Part shown: piece by piece, positions 8,382-18,572 of the stretch
Numbering within the stretch: position 1 is the first letter of the stretch
Layout of the letters: each line of letters starts with the position of its first letter
Assembly: GCF_026013905.1 (NCBI RefSeq)
Contig: NZ_CP110257.1
Span: 372,001 to 436,000, forward strand
Direction of reading: 5' to 3'
Source of the DNA: Schlegelella aquatica
GTDB lineage: Bacteria > Pseudomonadota > Gammaproteobacteria > Burkholderiales > Burkholderiaceae_C
DNA length: 64,000 bases
The notes under the pieces: model-generated
Database searches by the model: none
What the model was told of the DNA's origin: nothing
What the model saw: the letters and a program-made list of their open reading frames with translations, nothing else
Position numbers and translations under genes: made by a program

Positions 8382-10256
8382 ATGTGCGGCATCGTCGGCG
8401 CGGTCAGTCAGCGCAACATCGTTCCCGTTCTGATCGAAGGGCTCAAGCGGCTGGAATACCGCGGGTATGACTCCTGTGGCGTGGCCGTGCACCAGGGCGG
8501 CGAGTTGCGCCGCGCGCGCAGCACCTCCCGCGTGGCCGAGCTCGACGCGCAGGTGCTCCGAGAGGGGGTGGAGGGGCTGACCGGCATCGCTCACACCCGC
8601 TGGGCCACGCACGGCGCGCCGGCCGTGCACAACGCGCACCCGCACTTCTCGCACGGCACCGGTCCGCGGGCCTACGAGGAGCGGCCCGGGCGCATCGCCC
8701 TGGTGCACAACGGCATCATCGAGAACCACGACGAACTGCGCGCGCAGCTGCAGGCGCGCGGCTATGTGTTCGCCAGCCAAACCGACACCGAAGTCATCGC
8801 GCACCTGGTGGACTCGCTGTACGAAGGCGACCTGCTCGATGCGGTCAAGCGCGCGACGCTGCGCCTGAAGGGGGCCTATGCGATTGCCGTGTTCTGCCGC
8901 GAAGAGCCGCACCGCGTGGTTGGCGCGCGCGAAGGCTCGCCGCTGGTGCTGGGCGTGGGCGCAGCCGGCGCGCACGAGAACTTCCTCGCCTCCGACGCGA
9001 TGGCCCTGGCCGGCGTCACGGATCAGATCGCCTACCTCGAAGAAGGCGACGTGGTGGACCTGCAACTGGGCAAGTACTGGATCGAGGCCCGGGTGGACGG
9101 CAGCGAGCGCTTCGAGCGCGTCGAGCGCCCCGTGCGCACCGTGCTCGCGCACACCGGGGCGGCCGAGCTGGGCCCTTACCGCCACTACATGCAAAAGGAG
9201 ATCTTCGAGCAGCCGCGCGCGGTGGCCGACACGCTCGACGGCGTGCAGGGCATCACGCCGGAGTTGTTCGGCGACGGCGCCTACTCGGTGTTCAAGGACG
9301 TGGAGCAGGTGCTGATCCTGGCCTGCGGCACCAGCTACTACGCCGGCTCGACCGCCAAGTACTGGCTGGAGTCGATCGCCAAGATCCCGACCTCGGTCGA
9401 GATCGCGAGCGAATACCGCTACCGCGAGAGCGTGCCGAATCCGAAGACGCTGGTGGTGACGATCTCGCAGTCCGGCGAGACGGCCGACACGCTGGCGGCG
9501 CTCAAGCACGCGCGCTCGCTCGGCATGCCGCACACGCTGACCATCTGCAACGTGGCCACGAGTGCGATGGTGCGCGAGTGCAAGCTCGCCTACATCACGC
9601 GCGCGGGGGTGGAGATCGGCGTGGCCTCGACCAAGGCGTTCACCACTCAACTGGCCGCGCTCTTTCTGCTCACGTTGGCGCTCGCGCAGGTGCGCGGGCG
9701 CTTGAGCGACGAGCAGGAGGCCGCCCACATCAAGTCGCTGCGGCACCTGCCCTCGGCGCTGCAGGCCGTGCTCGCGCTCGAGCCCCAGGTGATCGCGTGG
9801 GCCGAGGAGTTCGCGCGCAAGGAGAACGCGCTCTTCCTCGGCCGCGGCTTGCATTACCCCATCGCGCTCGAAGGCGCACTCAAGCTCAAGGAGATCAGCT
9901 ACATCCATGCCGAGGCGTACCCGGCCGGCGAGCTCAAGCACGGGCCCCTGGCCTTGGTGACGAGCGAAATGCCCGTGGTCACCGTCGCGCCCAACGACGC
10001 GCTGCTCGAAAAGCTCAAGAGCAACATGCAGGAAGTGCGCGCGCGCGGCGGCGAGCTGTTCGTGTTTGCGGATGCCGACACCCACATCGCAAGCGAGCCC
10101 GGCATCCACGTGATCCGCATGCCGGAGCACTACGGCGCGCTGTCACCCATCTTGCACGTGGTGCCGCTGCAATTGCTGGCTTACCACACCGCCTGCGCGC
10201 GTGGCACCGACGTGGACAAGCCGCGGAACCTCGCCAAGAGCGTGACGGTGGAGTGA
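8382..10256 (+). CDS. glmS: Glutamine--fructose-6-phosphate aminotransferase (isomerizing)
   Basis: 624 residues (E. coli GlmS 609). The start MCGIVGA gives the N-terminal nucleophile Cys2 of the glutaminase domain; other class II amidotransferase blocks are [15 protein letters not shown] and HNGIIENH. The second half has two SIS domains that bind fructose-6-phosphate ([18 protein letters not shown]) and ends with NLAKSVTVE, the conserved tail that closes the active site. It makes glucosamine-6-phosphate, feeding GlmM/GlmU and cell wall synthesis. A small insertion near [18 protein letters not shown] accounts for the extra length. Neither a glmS ribozyme nor a GlmZ-type site was recognised. 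Confidence 0.98.
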   Translation: MCGIVGAVSQRNIVPVLIEGLKRLEYRGYDSCGVAVHQGGELRRARSTSRVAELDAQVLREGVEGLTGIAHTRWATHGAPAVHNAHPHFSHGTGPRAYEERPGRIALVHNGIIENHDELRAQLQARGYVFASQTDTEVIAHLVDSLYEGDLLDAVKRATLRLKGAYAIAVFCREEPHRVVGAREGSPLVLGVGAAGAHENFLASDAMALAGVTDQIAYLEEGDVVDLQLGKYWIEARVDGSERFERVERPVRTVLAHTGAAELGPYRHYMQKEIFEQPRAVADTLDGVQGITPELFGDGAYSVFKDVEQVLILACGTSYYAGSTAKYWLESIAKIPTSVEIASEYRYRESVPNPKTLVVTISQSGETADTLAALKHARSLGMPHTLTICNVATSAMVRECKLAYITRAGVEIGVASTKAFTTQLAALFLLTLALAQVRGRLSDEQEAAHIKSLRHLPSALQAVLALEPQVIAWAEEFARKENALFLGRGLHYPIALEGALKLKEISYIHAEAYPAGELKHGPLALVTSEMPVVTVAPNDALLEKLKSNMQEVRARGGELFVFADADTHIASEPGIHVIRMPEHYGALSPILHVVPLQLLAYHTACARGTDVDKPRNLAKSVTVE

Positions 10257-10393
10257 GCGGCTCGCAAGGCGCTTCCTGGGGCCGCTGCGAGTAGGCTGCT
10301 TGAACGGCGAGAGCCACTGACGGCTGGGATGCGGGTGTTCAGGCCCTCGGCGAGGGCGCCCGCGCCTTGGCGTCAGCACATTGGAACCGCGCC

Positions 10394-12682
10394 TCACTCC
10401 ACCCGCACCGTGCGCAGGCGCAGCGAGTTGACGATGACGCTCACCGACGACAGGGCCATCGCGGCGGCGGCGACGATGGGGGACAGCAGCAGCCCGAAGA
10501 AGGGATACAGAACCCCTGCGGCGAGCGGGATGCCGGCTGCGTTGTAGACGAAGCTCAGGAACAGGTTCTCGCGGATGTTGCGCATCGTGGCCCGAGAAAG
10601 GGTGCGGGCGCGCACGATGCCCAGCAGGTCGCCTTTGAGGAGCGTGACGCCTGCGCTCTCCATCGCCACATCGGTGCCGGTGCCCATCGCGATACCGACG
10701 TGGGCCTGTGCCAGGGCCGGCGCATCGTTGACGCCGTCGCCTGCCATGGCCACCACGCGTCCTTCGGACTGCAGCCGCTGGACGACCGCTGCCTTGTCCT
10801 CCGGGAAGACTTCCGCGATCACCTCGTCGATGCCGAGTTGCCGTCCGACGGCCTGCGCGGTGGTCTTCCCATCGCCGGTCAGCATCACCACCCTCACACC
10901 GGCGGCCTTCAGGGCCCGCAGTGCCGCAGGGGTGGAGGCCTTGATCGGGTCGGCAATGGCGACGAAGCCCGCGAACTTTCCCGAGAGCCCGACGAAGATG
11001 ACCGTGGCGGCGTGTTGCCGCTGCGTCTCGGCCGAGGCGGCCAAGGGGGAGGTGTCGATGCCGTGCTCGGCGAGGAACTTCGCGCTGCCCGAGACGACGA
11101 GCTCACCCTCGACCGTCCCGATGACGCCCTTGCCGACGGGGGAGTCGAAACCGGTGACGGGCGACAAGGGGAGCTTGCGGGCCTGCGCGTCCTCCACGAT
11201 GGCCAGCGCCAGAGGGTGTTCGCTGGCCCGCTCGACGCTCGCCAGCTTCTGCAGCACCTCGTGGGCCGTGAACCCGGAGGCGGGCTCGATGTGCACGACC
11301 TTGGGGCGCCCCTCGGTCAAGGTGCCGGTCTTGTCGACCACCAGCGTGTCGACCTTCTCCATCTTCTCGAGCGCCTCGGCGTCGCGGATGAGCACGCCAT
11401 GCTGCGCGCCCTTGCCCACGCCCACCATGATCGACATCGGGGTCGCCAAGCCCAAGGCACAGGGGCAGGCGATGATGAGCACGGCGACCGACGTGACGAG
11501 GGCGTAGCTCAGCGCCGGGGCAGGCCCCCACAGCAGCCAAGCCAGGAAGGTCAGGACGGCGACGACGATCACGACGGGGACGAACCACCCGGCGACTTGG
11601 TCGGCCAGACGCTGGATTGGCGCGCGGCTGCGCTGGGCTGCGGCCACCATGTGCACGATCTGAGCCAGCAAGGTGTCGGCGCCGACCTTCTCGGCCCGCA
11701 TCACGAACCCGCCGGTCTGGTTCAGCGTGCCGGCGGTCACCTTCGAGCCGGCGGCCTTGGTCACGGGAATCGGTTCGCCCGTCACCATCGACTCGTCGAT
11801 GTTCGTCTTGCCTTCGGTGACCTCGCCGTCGACCGGCACCTTCTCGCCGGGCCGGACGCGCAACAGGTCGCCCACCTGGATGGCCTCGACTTGGACGGTC
11901 TCGTCGGAGCCGTCGGGCCGCACCCGCACGGCGGTCTTGGGTGCCAGGCCCAGCAGTGCCTTGATGGCGCCCGAAGTCTTCTCCCTCGCTCGCAGTTCGA
12001 GAACCTGGCCGAGCAGCACGAGCACCGTGATGACGGCCGCGGCCTCGAAGTAGACGGCGACCGCGCCGTCCGCGCCTCTCAGGTCGGCGGGGAAGAGCGC
12101 GGGCGCGAGGGTGCCGACCAGGCTGTAGAGCCAGGCGGCGCCCGTGCCCAGGGCGATCAGGGAGAACATGTTGAGGCTGCGGTGCTTCACCGAAGCCGCG
12201 GCCCGCACGAAGAACGGCCAGCCCGCCCAGATCACGACAGGGGTGCCCAGCACCAATTGGATCCAGTTCGACAGCGACTGCCCGAGCAGATGGTTCAGGT
12301 TGGTCAGATGACCGCCCATTTCCAGCACGAGCACAGGAAGCGTCAGGACGGTGCCGATCCAGAACCGGCGCGTCATGTCCCGCAGTTCCGGGCTCTCGCC
12401 GGCCTCGCCGGTGGCGACCACGGGTTCCAGCGCCATGCCGCAGATCGGGCAGTGACCCGGCCCCATCTGGCGCACTTGCGGGTGCATCGGGCAGGTGTAC
12501 TCGACCTGTTGCTCCGGGCTCGCCGTGACGGGGCGCTTCTCGGCGGCCTGCGGCCGGCCCTGAACCCGGTGCGCGGGGTGGACGGTGTGGCCACCCTCCA
12601 TGGCGGTGCCGTCGTGCATCGGGGGGGTGCCGCCATGATGAGCGCGGGGTTCGGCGTGCCGGTGGTCATGGGAAGGCTGCAT
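10394..12682 (-). CDS. copA: Copper-translocating P-type ATPase (P1B-1, CPC type)
   Basis: 762 residues. The N-terminus is histidine-rich (residues 5-38) and then carries a YHS-like heavy-metal-binding domain with CPMHP and CPICGM (about 62-85) instead of the classical CxxC HMA domain. Core motifs are TGEP (301-304), the transmembrane CPC (406-408), the phosphorylated aspartate in DKTGTLTEG (D450), GDGVNDAP, and the late-helix YN and MxxSS residues associated with Cu(I) transport. It exports Cu(I) from the cytoplasm. The ATG at 12682 is fixed by AGGAG at a 5-base spacing; 12859 is an artefactual extension. A CueR-type promoter lies just upstream. No cueR or copper chaperone is present in the window. 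Confidence 0.93.
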   Translation of the reverse strand: MQPSHDHRHAEPRAHHGGTPPMHDGTAMEGGHTVHPAHRVQGRPQAAEKRPVTASPEQQVEYTCPMHPQVRQMGPGHCPICGMALEPVVATGEAGESPELRDMTRRFWIGTVLTLPVLVLEMGGHLTNLNHLLGQSLSNWIQLVLGTPVVIWAGWPFFVRAAASVKHRSLNMFSLIALGTGAAWLYSLVGTLAPALFPADLRGADGAVAVYFEAAAVITVLVLLGQVLELRAREKTSGAIKALLGLAPKTAVRVRPDGSDETVQVEAIQVGDLLRVRPGEKVPVDGEVTEGKTNIDESMVTGEPIPVTKAAGSKVTAGTLNQTGGFVMRAEKVGADTLLAQIVHMVAAAQRSRAPIQRLADQVAGWFVPVVIVVAVLTFLAWLLWGPAPALSYALVTSVAVLIIACPCALGLATPMSIMVGVGKGAQHGVLIRDAEALEKMEKVDTLVVDKTGTLTEGRPKVVHIEPASGFTAHEVLQKLASVERASEHPLALAIVEDAQARKLPLSPVTGFDSPVGKGVIGTVEGELVVSGSAKFLAEHGIDTSPLAASAETQRQHAATVIFVGLSGKFAGFVAIADPIKASTPAALRALKAAGVRVVMLTGDGKTTAQAVGRQLGIDEVIAEVFPEDKAAVVQRLQSEGRVVAMAGDGVNDAPALAQAHVGIAMGTGTDVAMESAGVTLLKGDLLGIVRARTLSRATMRNIRENLFLSFVYNAAGIPLAAGVLYPFFGLLLSPIVAAAAMALSSVSVIVNSLRLRTVRVE

Positions 12683-12705
12683 GCGTACTCCTGCTCTGGG
12701 GCCGA

Positions 12706-12736
12706 AGTGTGCACCCTCCCATGCGGGGAAGGTCAA
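12706..12736 (-). promoter_or_regulatory. CueR/MerR-type promoter-operator of copA
   Basis: Read on the minus strand: a -35 TTGACC (12736-12731), a 19-base spacer (12730-12712) and a -10 CACACT (12711-12706). An almost perfect dyad, ACCTTCCC / GGGAGGGT with a GCAT centre, fills the spacer. The overlong 19-base spacing and the ACCTTCC dyad are the hallmarks of CueR-activated copper promoters such as E. coli copA. Transcription would start near 12699, leaving a short leader containing the AGGAG of copA. Confidence 0.8.
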
Positions 12737-12861
12737 GCCGGCTCGGCGCGAGGGGCATTCCAGACGCGCGGGCTTCCAGGAAGAATGAGTGGCGTCGGGG
12801 ATGCGCCGCTGGGGCCCTCGCACGGCAGTGCGGCGGCCTGGCGTGTACTCCTTCGGCAAGC

Positions 12862-12887
12862 GGTGTGCCGCGAGGGTGTGCCGCGAG
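12862..12887. repeat. 13-bp tandem duplication in the copA upstream region
   Basis: GGTGTGCCGCGAG occurs twice head to tail with no mismatch. It lies in the 262-base gap between the substrate-binding protein gene and copA, upstream of the CueR promoter. No coding sense is evident. Confidence 0.85.
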
Positions 12888-12927
12888 GCGCCGTTCGCTG
12901 TGCGGGCCGTTCGCGGTCGAAGCCGTG

Positions 12928-12942
12928 GGCCGCTTCGCGGCC
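12928..12942 (-). terminator. Weak hairpin after the ABC binding-protein gene
   Basis: On the minus strand GGCCGC-GAA-GCGGCC forms a perfect 6-bp stem two bases after the stop codon. The inner GCGAAGC is an exceptionally stable mini-hairpin sequence. There is no T-tract, so factor-independent termination is doubtful. Confidence 0.35.
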
Positions 12943-12944
12943 GT

Positions 12945-14096
12945 TCAGTTGAGGATGCGCCCGTCTTGCCCGACGACGCTGATTTCGACGTAGGTGGAGC
13001 CGGAGTTCGACCCGGGGATGTACTTCACGGTGTACCCGCCCAGGTCGAAGGGGGCGGCCCGCAAGGCCTCGATGAGGCGCGTGCGCGTCAGGGGCCGGCC
13101 GGCGCGCTCCATCGCGGCCACCACCAGTTTGGCGTTCAAGTACCCCTCGAGGCTGTAGTACGAGAAGTGGTGGTGCCGCGCGTGCTCGGCCAGCACCTTC
13201 TTGTACTCGCGCACGACGGGCAGCTTGTCGCTCCACGGATAGGGGATGACCTGCGACACCTGGATCCCGCGGCTGTGCTGCGGGCCCAGCTCGGCGATCA
13301 ACTGGTCGGTGCCCACGGGGGAGAGCGCCACGAAGTGCGGCGAGGCCCCCGCCTCGCGCATGCGTTTGACGAACTCCGCCGTCGGTCGGTAGAGCGTGAC
13401 CATCACGACGGCCTGCGGCTCGGCCTTCGCGATCACCTGCACGGCCTGCGCGACGTCCACCGAGTTGCGCGGCACCGAGGCGGTGGCCACCGGCTGGAGC
13501 TGGTGCTGCTGCAAGGCCTGCACCACGCCCTTGAGCCCTGCCTGGCCGAAGCCGTCGTCCTGGTAGAAGACGGCGATGCGCCGCACACCCACGGTGGTGA
13601 GGGCCTTGACGATCTCGGCCGTCTCGTCGTTGTAGCTGGCGCGAAGGTGGAACATGTAAGGGCTGGCCGGCTTGCGCAGCACCTCGGCCCCGCTCACGGT
13701 GCCGATCAGGGGCACCCGCCGTGCCTCGAGCACCGGCAGCACGGCTTCGGTGGGCGAGGTGCCGTAGAAGCCAAGCAGCGCGAACACCTTGTGCCCATCG
13801 ATCAGCTGCTTCGCGTTGGCCACCGCGGCGGCCGTCTCGTAGCCGTCGTCGAGGGCCACGAGTTCGAGCCGCCGGCCGGCCACGCCGCCGCGCGCGTTCA
13901 CCTGCGCGAAGTACGCCTCGATCCCTTCCTTCATCGCGCGGCCGTAGGCACCGTTGGGGCCGGAGAGCGGCGCCGACATGCCCCACTTGACGGTGGTGTC
14001 GGACACGCCCTCGTCGGCCGCCGCGAGGGGGGCCAGGGCCAACAGCAGGGTGGCCGCCATCCAACGGACGATGGCGGAAGGATCGAGGCAACGCAT
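12945..14096 (-). CDS. ABC transporter substrate-binding protein, branched-chain amino acid (LIV) type
   Basis: 383 residues. A cleavable signal peptide (about residues 1-27, ending LAPLAAA) is followed by [18 protein letters not shown], the opening strand and ligand loop of periplasmic binding protein family 6 (Leu/Ile/Val-type). [20 protein letters not shown] and the [20 protein letters not shown] segment near the C-terminus are also typical. It would bind an amino acid, amide or aromatic acid in the periplasm. No permease or ATPase genes are adjacent, so it is an orphan or serves a transporter encoded elsewhere. The ATG at 14096 has GGAG upstream; the start at 14123 would add nine residues before a normal signal peptide. 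Confidence 0.9.
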   Translation of the reverse strand: MRCLDPSAIVRWMAATLLLALAPLAAADEGVSDTTVKWGMSAPLSGPNGAYGRAMKEGIEAYFAQVNARGGVAGRRLELVALDDGYETAAAVANAKQLIDGHKVFALLGFYGTSPTEAVLPVLEARRVPLIGTVSGAEVLRKPASPYMFHLRASYNDETAEIVKALTTVGVRRIAVFYQDDGFGQAGLKGVVQALQQHQLQPVATASVPRNSVDVAQAVQVIAKAEPQAVVMVTLYRPTAEFVKRMREAGASPHFVALSPVGTDQLIAELGPQHSRGIQVSQVIPYPWSDKLPVVREYKKVLAEHARHHHFSYYSLEGYLNAKLVVAAMERAGRPLTRTRLIEALRAAPFDLGGYTVKYIPGSNSGSTYVEISVVGQDGRILN

Positions 14097-14161
14097 GACG
14101 GACTCCGGGTGGTGGGCCCGCAACTTTTCGTTGCTTGGCTTGCAGCACCCTGACGCAACAC

Positions 14162-14180
14162 GCCGGCGCGCAGGGCCGGC
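14162..14180. other. Inverted repeat downstream of xdhC
   Basis: GCCGGC (14162-14167) and GCCGGC (14175-14180) form a G+C-rich stem, extendable by one pair, in the 99-base gap after the XdhC gene. There is no T-tract; it could be a Rho-assisted 3' end or incidental. Confidence 0.25.
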
Positions 14181-14195
14181 GGGTGGTTCCCGAGC

Positions 14196-15191
14196 TCAGC
14201 GAGCGTCGATGCAGGCCCTCGCCGGGGCCGAGGCGGTCTTCTTCTGCCGCAGGGGCACGCCGTGGCGCACGGCCACGAGCTCGGCGACGATCGAGACGGC
14301 GATCTCCGCGGGGGTGCGAGCGCCGATGTCGAGCCCCACGGGCCCGTGCAGGCGGTCGATCTCCTCGGCCGACAGGTCGAACAGCGCGAGGCGGGCCTTG
14401 CGCTTGGCCGTGTTGCCGCGCGAGCCGAGCGCCCCGACGTAGAAGGCAGGGGACTTCAGGGCTTCGAGCAAGGCGAGGTCGTCGAGCTTGGGGTCGTGGG
14501 TCAGCGCGACCACGGCGCTGTGCGGATCGAGCTGGAGCTGGACGATCAAGTCGTCGGGCATTTCCTTGCTGAAGCGGGTGCCGGGCACGTCCCACGTGAG
14601 GTGGTACTCCTCCCGGGGGTCGCAGCAGATGACTTCGAAGTCGAGCGCCAGGGCCATCGGAGCCAGGACGCGCGACAACTGCCCGGCGCCGATGAGCAGC
14701 AGCCGCCAGCGCGGGCCGAAGAGCGCGCGCAGGCTGCGGCCGTCGAACTCGAAGCGCTCGGCGCGCGACGCCGGCTCGATCGTCACTTGGCCCGTCGCCA
14801 GGTCGAGACGGCGCGCGACCAGCTCGTGCCGCTGGGTGCGCACGAGCACGTCCTCGATCCAGCCCACGTCGACCAACGGCTCCTGCACCAGCCGCAGCGT
14901 GCCGCCGCACGGCAGCCCGAAGCGCGCGGCCTCGTCCTTGGTGATGCCGTAGGTGACGAGCGTGGGTCGGTCCACGCGCTCGCCGTGCCGCACGCGGGCG
15001 ATGAGGTCGTCCTCCACGCAGCCGCCCGACACCGAGCCCACGACGAGGCCGTCGTCGCGCATCGCGAGCAGCGCCCCCGGCGGGCGGGGCGCGGAGCCCC
15101 AGGTTTCGAGGACGGTGACGAGCCACACCCCGCGATCCTCGGCACGCCACTGCAGCGCTTGCCGCAGCACCTGCAGGTCCAGACTGTCCAT
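14196..15191 (-). CDS. xdhC: XdhC/CoxF family protein (molybdenum hydroxylase maturation)
   Basis: 331 residues. The N-terminal XdhC domain has TVLETWGSAPRPPGA and GSVSGGCVEDDL; the C-terminal Rossmann-like half starts with LLLIGAGQLSRVLAPMALAL and includes ALTHDPKLDDLAL and GALGSRGN. XdhC binds molybdenum cofactor, helps insert the sulfurated form into xanthine dehydrogenase-type enzymes and protects it. AAGGAG nine bases before the ATG at 15191 selects that start over the ATG at 15200, which directly abuts the Shine-Dalgarno. No molybdenum hydroxylase genes are adjacent, so the client enzyme must be encoded elsewhere. Confidence 0.93.
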   Translation of the reverse strand: MDSLDLQVLRQALQWRAEDRGVWLVTVLETWGSAPRPPGALLAMRDDGLVVGSVSGGCVEDDLIARVRHGERVDRPTLVTYGITKDEAARFGLPCGGTLRLVQEPLVDVGWIEDVLVRTQRHELVARRLDLATGQVTIEPASRAERFEFDGRSLRALFGPRWRLLLIGAGQLSRVLAPMALALDFEVICCDPREEYHLTWDVPGTRFSKEMPDDLIVQLQLDPHSAVVALTHDPKLDDLALLEALKSPAFYVGALGSRGNTAKRKARLALFDLSAEEIDRLHGPVGLDIGARTPAEIAVSIVAELVAVRHGVPLRQKKTASAPARACIDAR

Positions 15192-15296
15192 GATGCGCAT
15201 CTCCTTGGCGGGTCTGCGCGATTCTGGCCCATGGCGGAGGGCGCCGTGAGGGGCGGGGTTGGGCGCGGGGGCCGCGGGCGCGGCCTGCCCCGCGGC

Positions 15297-16007
15297 TCAG
15301 CGCGCGCGGGGCACGAGGCCCGCGGACGTGAGGTCGTAGTCGGCGAGGTCCAGGCCCATCGTGCGCTGGACCTGCTGCCGCGCGGCGCGGCTGACGAGGG
15401 CGGCCTGCTGCGCGTCGGGCTGGCGGGCCAGGAGGCGCAGCATCTGCTCGGTCGAGTAGGCCCGCAACATCAACTCGTCCGCGATGGATTGCCGCACGCC
15501 CTCCGTGAGCGCGGCGGGCTTGCGACGACGCATCACCTCGACCATCTGGCGGCGCAGCCCTTGCATCTGCGCCGGGGCCGGCGGCTCGGCCCGTCGATGC
15601 ACGGCCGCCCAGTAGACGCCCACGTGGTAGGCCGCGGCGTCGGCGAGGTTGTTCGGCGACAGGCCCGCGCGCCGCAGCGTGGCGGCGATGTCGTAGTGCT
15701 GCGTGTCGTGCAGGAACTGGCGCGCCGCCTCGGGGCTCTTCTTGCGCGTCTGCGCCGCGATCTCCTCGCGTGCGAGCTGGGTGACCTTGGGGTAGCGGCG
15801 GAACGTGAGGTCGGCCTCGCCGGGGCGGGCGTCGTCCTGGGAGCGGCCGGTGCGGTTCTCGATCGACTGGCCCACGGCAGCGTTGCCGGCGATGTCGGAG
15901 ATGACCCGGCCGGCGTGGTTGAACTGGCCCATGTAGGCGTCGTCCTGGGCGTGGGCGGCAAGCGGCGCGGCAACGGCGCCGAGGAGCAGGATCAGCGACT
16001 TCAGCAT
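15297..16007 (-). CDS. Secreted helical protein, possibly DUF6683 family
   Basis: 236 residues with a clear signal peptide (MLKSLILLLGAVAAPLAAHA, cleavage near residue 20). The mature protein is helical and rich in Arg, Gln and Ala; it includes FRRYPKVTQLAREEIAA, NNLADAAAYHVGVYWAAVHR and a C-terminal QRTMGLDLADYDL. This resembles DUF6683-type periplasmic proteins, but the family assignment is from memory of the pattern and is tentative. The ATG at 16007 gives the signal peptide; the frame extends upstream to 16223 only with arginine-rich, non-coding-like residues that overlap the kinase gene. Confidence 0.72.
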   Translation of the reverse strand: MLKSLILLLGAVAAPLAAHAQDDAYMGQFNHAGRVISDIAGNAAVGQSIENRTGRSQDDARPGEADLTFRRYPKVTQLAREEIAAQTRKKSPEAARQFLHDTQHYDIAATLRRAGLSPNNLADAAAYHVGVYWAAVHRRAEPPAPAQMQGLRRQMVEVMRRRKPAALTEGVRQSIADELMLRAYSTEQMLRLLARQPDAQQAALVSRAARQQVQRTMGLDLADYDLTSAGLVPRAR

Positions 16008-16147
16008 GGTCGGGCAAGGGCGGCGGCAAACGACGTAGAGATGCCGGCCGTGGAGCATCTCGCATGCGCGGGGCCGCGAGGGGCCGGTTGTGCAACGGCG
16101 TGCAACGCTCGTGCGCGGCCGTCGTGCCGATCGAGCGGGAGGGGCCC

Positions 16148-18412
16148 TCAGGGTGCGGGGGGCTGCCCCGAGCGGGCGTGCGCCCAGCGCTCGACGACGC
16201 CGCGCAGTTGCTCCAGGCTGCACGGCTTGGGCAGGAAGTCGTCCATGCCGGCCGCGGCCGACGCGGCGCGATTGCTGTCCATCACGTCGGCGGTCAGGGC
16301 CACGAGTGGCAGGTGGGGCAGGCCGTGCTCGGCCTCCAGTGCGCGCCAGCGGCGCGCCACATCCATGCCCGAGATGCCGGGCAGCATGCAGTCGAGCAGC
16401 ACCAGATCGAAGTGCTGGCTCGCCAGCATGCGCAGCGCCGTCTCGCCGTCTTCGGCCACGGTGCTTTCGCAGCCGATTTCGGCGAGCTGGGCCTGCACGA
16501 CCATCGCATTGACGGGGTTGTCCTCGACCACGAGCACATGGCAGGTGGGCGGGGCCGGAGGCGGCTCGACCGGCTCGAACGGCATCACACCGCTGTGCAC
16601 GAAACGCTCTTCCAGCCGGGTGGAGGCCTGGGGCACGGCGCCTTCGGGCGCGGGCTCGAGCGGCAGTTGCAGCCAGAACGTCGAACCCAGCGCCGGCGTG
16701 CTGCTGAAGTCGAGTTCGCCGCCCATCAACTGGGCGAGCTTGAGACAGATGGCCAAGCCGAGCCCGGTGCCCCCGGCCGCCCGCGTCGCCGAGCCGTCCA
16801 CCTGAGAGAACGGGTGGAAGATCTCGGTGCGCTTGGAGGGCGAGATGCCGATGCCCGTGTCTTCGACCTCGTAGCGCAGCACGTGCACGCTGCCCGAGGG
16901 GCCGGTGGCGGTGACGCAGGCCCGCACGGTGACGTGCCCTTCGCGGGTGAACTTCACGGCGTTGCTCACCAGGTGGGCGAGAACCAGCGCGAGGTGATGC
17001 ACGTCGCCGAGCAGCAGCGGCAGCGTCTGCGCGGGCGCCTCGAAGCGCAGCTCCAGCCCCTTGGCCCGGGCGGCAGACTCGAACATGCGCGTCACGTCGC
17101 GGGCCACCGCCACGGCATCGAAGGGTTGCAGCACCAGCGGGATCTCGCCGGCCTCGAGCTGCGTGTAGTCGAGGATGTCGTCGATGAGCCCCATCATGTG
17201 GCGCGCCGAGCGCAGCACGTTCTTCACGTGCTGTTCGCGCTCTTCGCCGGGGCCGGACCGGGCCAGCAGTTCGGCCGAGCCGAGGATGCCGTTCATCGGC
17301 GTGCGCAGCTCATGGCTCATCGTGGCGAGGAACTGGCTTTTGGCCCGGTTGGCGGCCTCGGCCTGCCGGCGAAGCCGCTCGGCCTCGGCGTGCTGATCTT
17401 CGCGTTCGCGCAAGCGGCGCACGAGTTGCCGGAACGCATAGGCGAGCAGGGCCAGCGCGGTGGCGGCCAGCGCCACGATGGCCAGCGCCTGGCTGCGCCA
17501 CTCCTTCAGGTAGAGCGACTCGTGCACGGCGACGGCCACGAGCGCCGGATGCTGCTCGAGCCGGCGGGTGGCGAGCACGGAGTGCTCCTCGGCCTCGGGG
17601 CGGATCTCCCAGGTGACGAGGATGGGCACGCCTTCGGCCCCCCCTTGCCAGCCCGGGGTGGGCAGCCGGGGTGAAGCCAGCAGCCGGTGGCCGACGGCCG
17701 CCTCCGCGATGGGAGCGCGGGCGAGCACGGCCAGGTCGTCTCGCAGCAGGCTGATGGCCGCCTCGCCGGGGCGAAGCAGCCGGCCTTGCAGATGCAAACG
17801 CTCGAAGAAGGCCGACACGGCTGCCGAAGAGATGCCGACGGCCGCCACTGCGAGCAGCCGCCCTTCGGGGGCGACGATGGCGCGGCACAGATAGAAGGCC
17901 CAGATCCCGGTGGACGGGTCGCGGCGGGCGGGCGTCAGATAGGTGGTGCCCCGGGGTTGGGCCACCAGGCGGGCGATGTCGCGGGAGTCGAGCACGGGCG
18001 CGGCGGTCGAGGAGAACGGCCGCGAGGAATTGAGCACCCGGCCGTCGGGCCCGGCGATCGCGAGTTGCTCCAGCATGCGAAAGGGCGCGCGCCGGGTGCG
18101 CAGTTCGTCGTGCACCTCGGGGGTGCCGACGAGGTCCCGGAAGCTCGCCCCGGTCGCGGCGCTCACCGCGGCGAGGGCCTCCATCGACTCGGCCATGCCG
18201 CGCAGCAGGTACTCGCTGGCGGCGAACACTTCGCTGGCGTGGGCGGCCAGCGCCTGGGCGTAGTTGTCGGCCTCGAGCTGCCAGGACCGCCGCGCCGCAT
18301 GTTGCAGGTAGAGCGCGGCCGCCACCGCCGAGACGAGCAGCAACACGGACAGCGCCGCGCCGACCATCGAGGCCAACTGGCTGCCCTTGCGGCGATCGAG
18401 CCCCGCGCCCAT
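16148..18412 (-). CDS. Hybrid sensor histidine kinase / response regulator
   Basis: About 754 residues. The order is TM1 (about 16-37), a periplasmic PDC/Cache-type sensor (about 45-305), TM2 (308-329), a short coiled linker, HisKA with SHELRTP (phospho-His at 367), HATPase_c ([21 protein letters not shown]), and a C-terminal receiver (625-740) with phospho-Asp 674 in LLLD-type context and the KP lysine near residue 730. Ligand and output are unknown; the receiver being terminal suggests a phosphorelay to a separate Hpt or regulator. The start is ambiguous: 18412 is used because it places TM1 correctly, while 18472 is also possible. An AT-rich island at about 18510-18540 may hold its promoter. 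Confidence 0.9.
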   Translation of the reverse strand: MGAGLDRRKGSQLASMVGAALSVLLLVSAVAAALYLQHAARRSWQLEADNYAQALAAHASEVFAASEYLLRGMAESMEALAAVSAATGASFRDLVGTPEVHDELRTRRAPFRMLEQLAIAGPDGRVLNSSRPFSSTAAPVLDSRDIARLVAQPRGTTYLTPARRDPSTGIWAFYLCRAIVAPEGRLLAVAAVGISSAAVSAFFERLHLQGRLLRPGEAAISLLRDDLAVLARAPIAEAAVGHRLLASPRLPTPGWQGGAEGVPILVTWEIRPEAEEHSVLATRRLEQHPALVAVAVHESLYLKEWRSQALAIVALAATALALLAYAFRQLVRRLREREDQHAEAERLRRQAEAANRAKSQFLATMSHELRTPMNGILGSAELLARSGPGEEREQHVKNVLRSARHMMGLIDDILDYTQLEAGEIPLVLQPFDAVAVARDVTRMFESAARAKGLELRFEAPAQTLPLLLGDVHHLALVLAHLVSNAVKFTREGHVTVRACVTATGPSGSVHVLRYEVEDTGIGISPSKRTEIFHPFSQVDGSATRAAGGTGLGLAICLKLAQLMGGELDFSSTPALGSTFWLQLPLEPAPEGAVPQASTRLEERFVHSGVMPFEPVEPPPAPPTCHVLVVEDNPVNAMVVQAQLAEIGCESTVAEDGETALRMLASQHFDLVLLDCMLPGISGMDVARRWRALEAEHGLPHLPLVALTADVMDSNRAASAAAGMDDFLPKPCSLEQLRGVVERWAHARSGQPPAP

Positions 18413-18509
18413 CGCGCCATCACGTCCTGCCACTTGTGGTGCCCCCCAACGCACTCTACCGAGGGGCGGCATCCCACGTGTAGCCCCTTGTAGCGAACCC
18501 TCGGACGGT

Positions 18510-18540
18510 GCACCGAATATATCTCTAATTGTAACTTTCA
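18510..18540 (-). promoter_or_regulatory. AT-rich island upstream of the hybrid kinase gene
   Basis: About 25 bases with only a few G or C stand out in very G+C-rich DNA. On the minus strand they contain TACAAT and TATATT, either of which could serve as a -10. No good -35 is seen at normal spacing. The stretch also lies just downstream of the oxidase operon, so it may additionally mark that operon's 3' end. Confidence 0.35.
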
Positions 18541-18572
18541 GGGCGGGAGGCTTACCCAGGGCGATCCCCCGG

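Noticed and set aside
10343..10357. GCCCTC/GAGGGC hairpin between glmS and copA as a bidirectional terminator
   Set aside because: Only 6 bp, 3-base loop and no T-tract on either strand.
12733..16095. 1120-codon minus-strand frame over the LIV binding protein, xdhC and DUF6683-like genes
   Set aside because: Same strand but a different frame from three genes with clear signal peptides or motifs; composition is Arg/Pro/Ala-rich.
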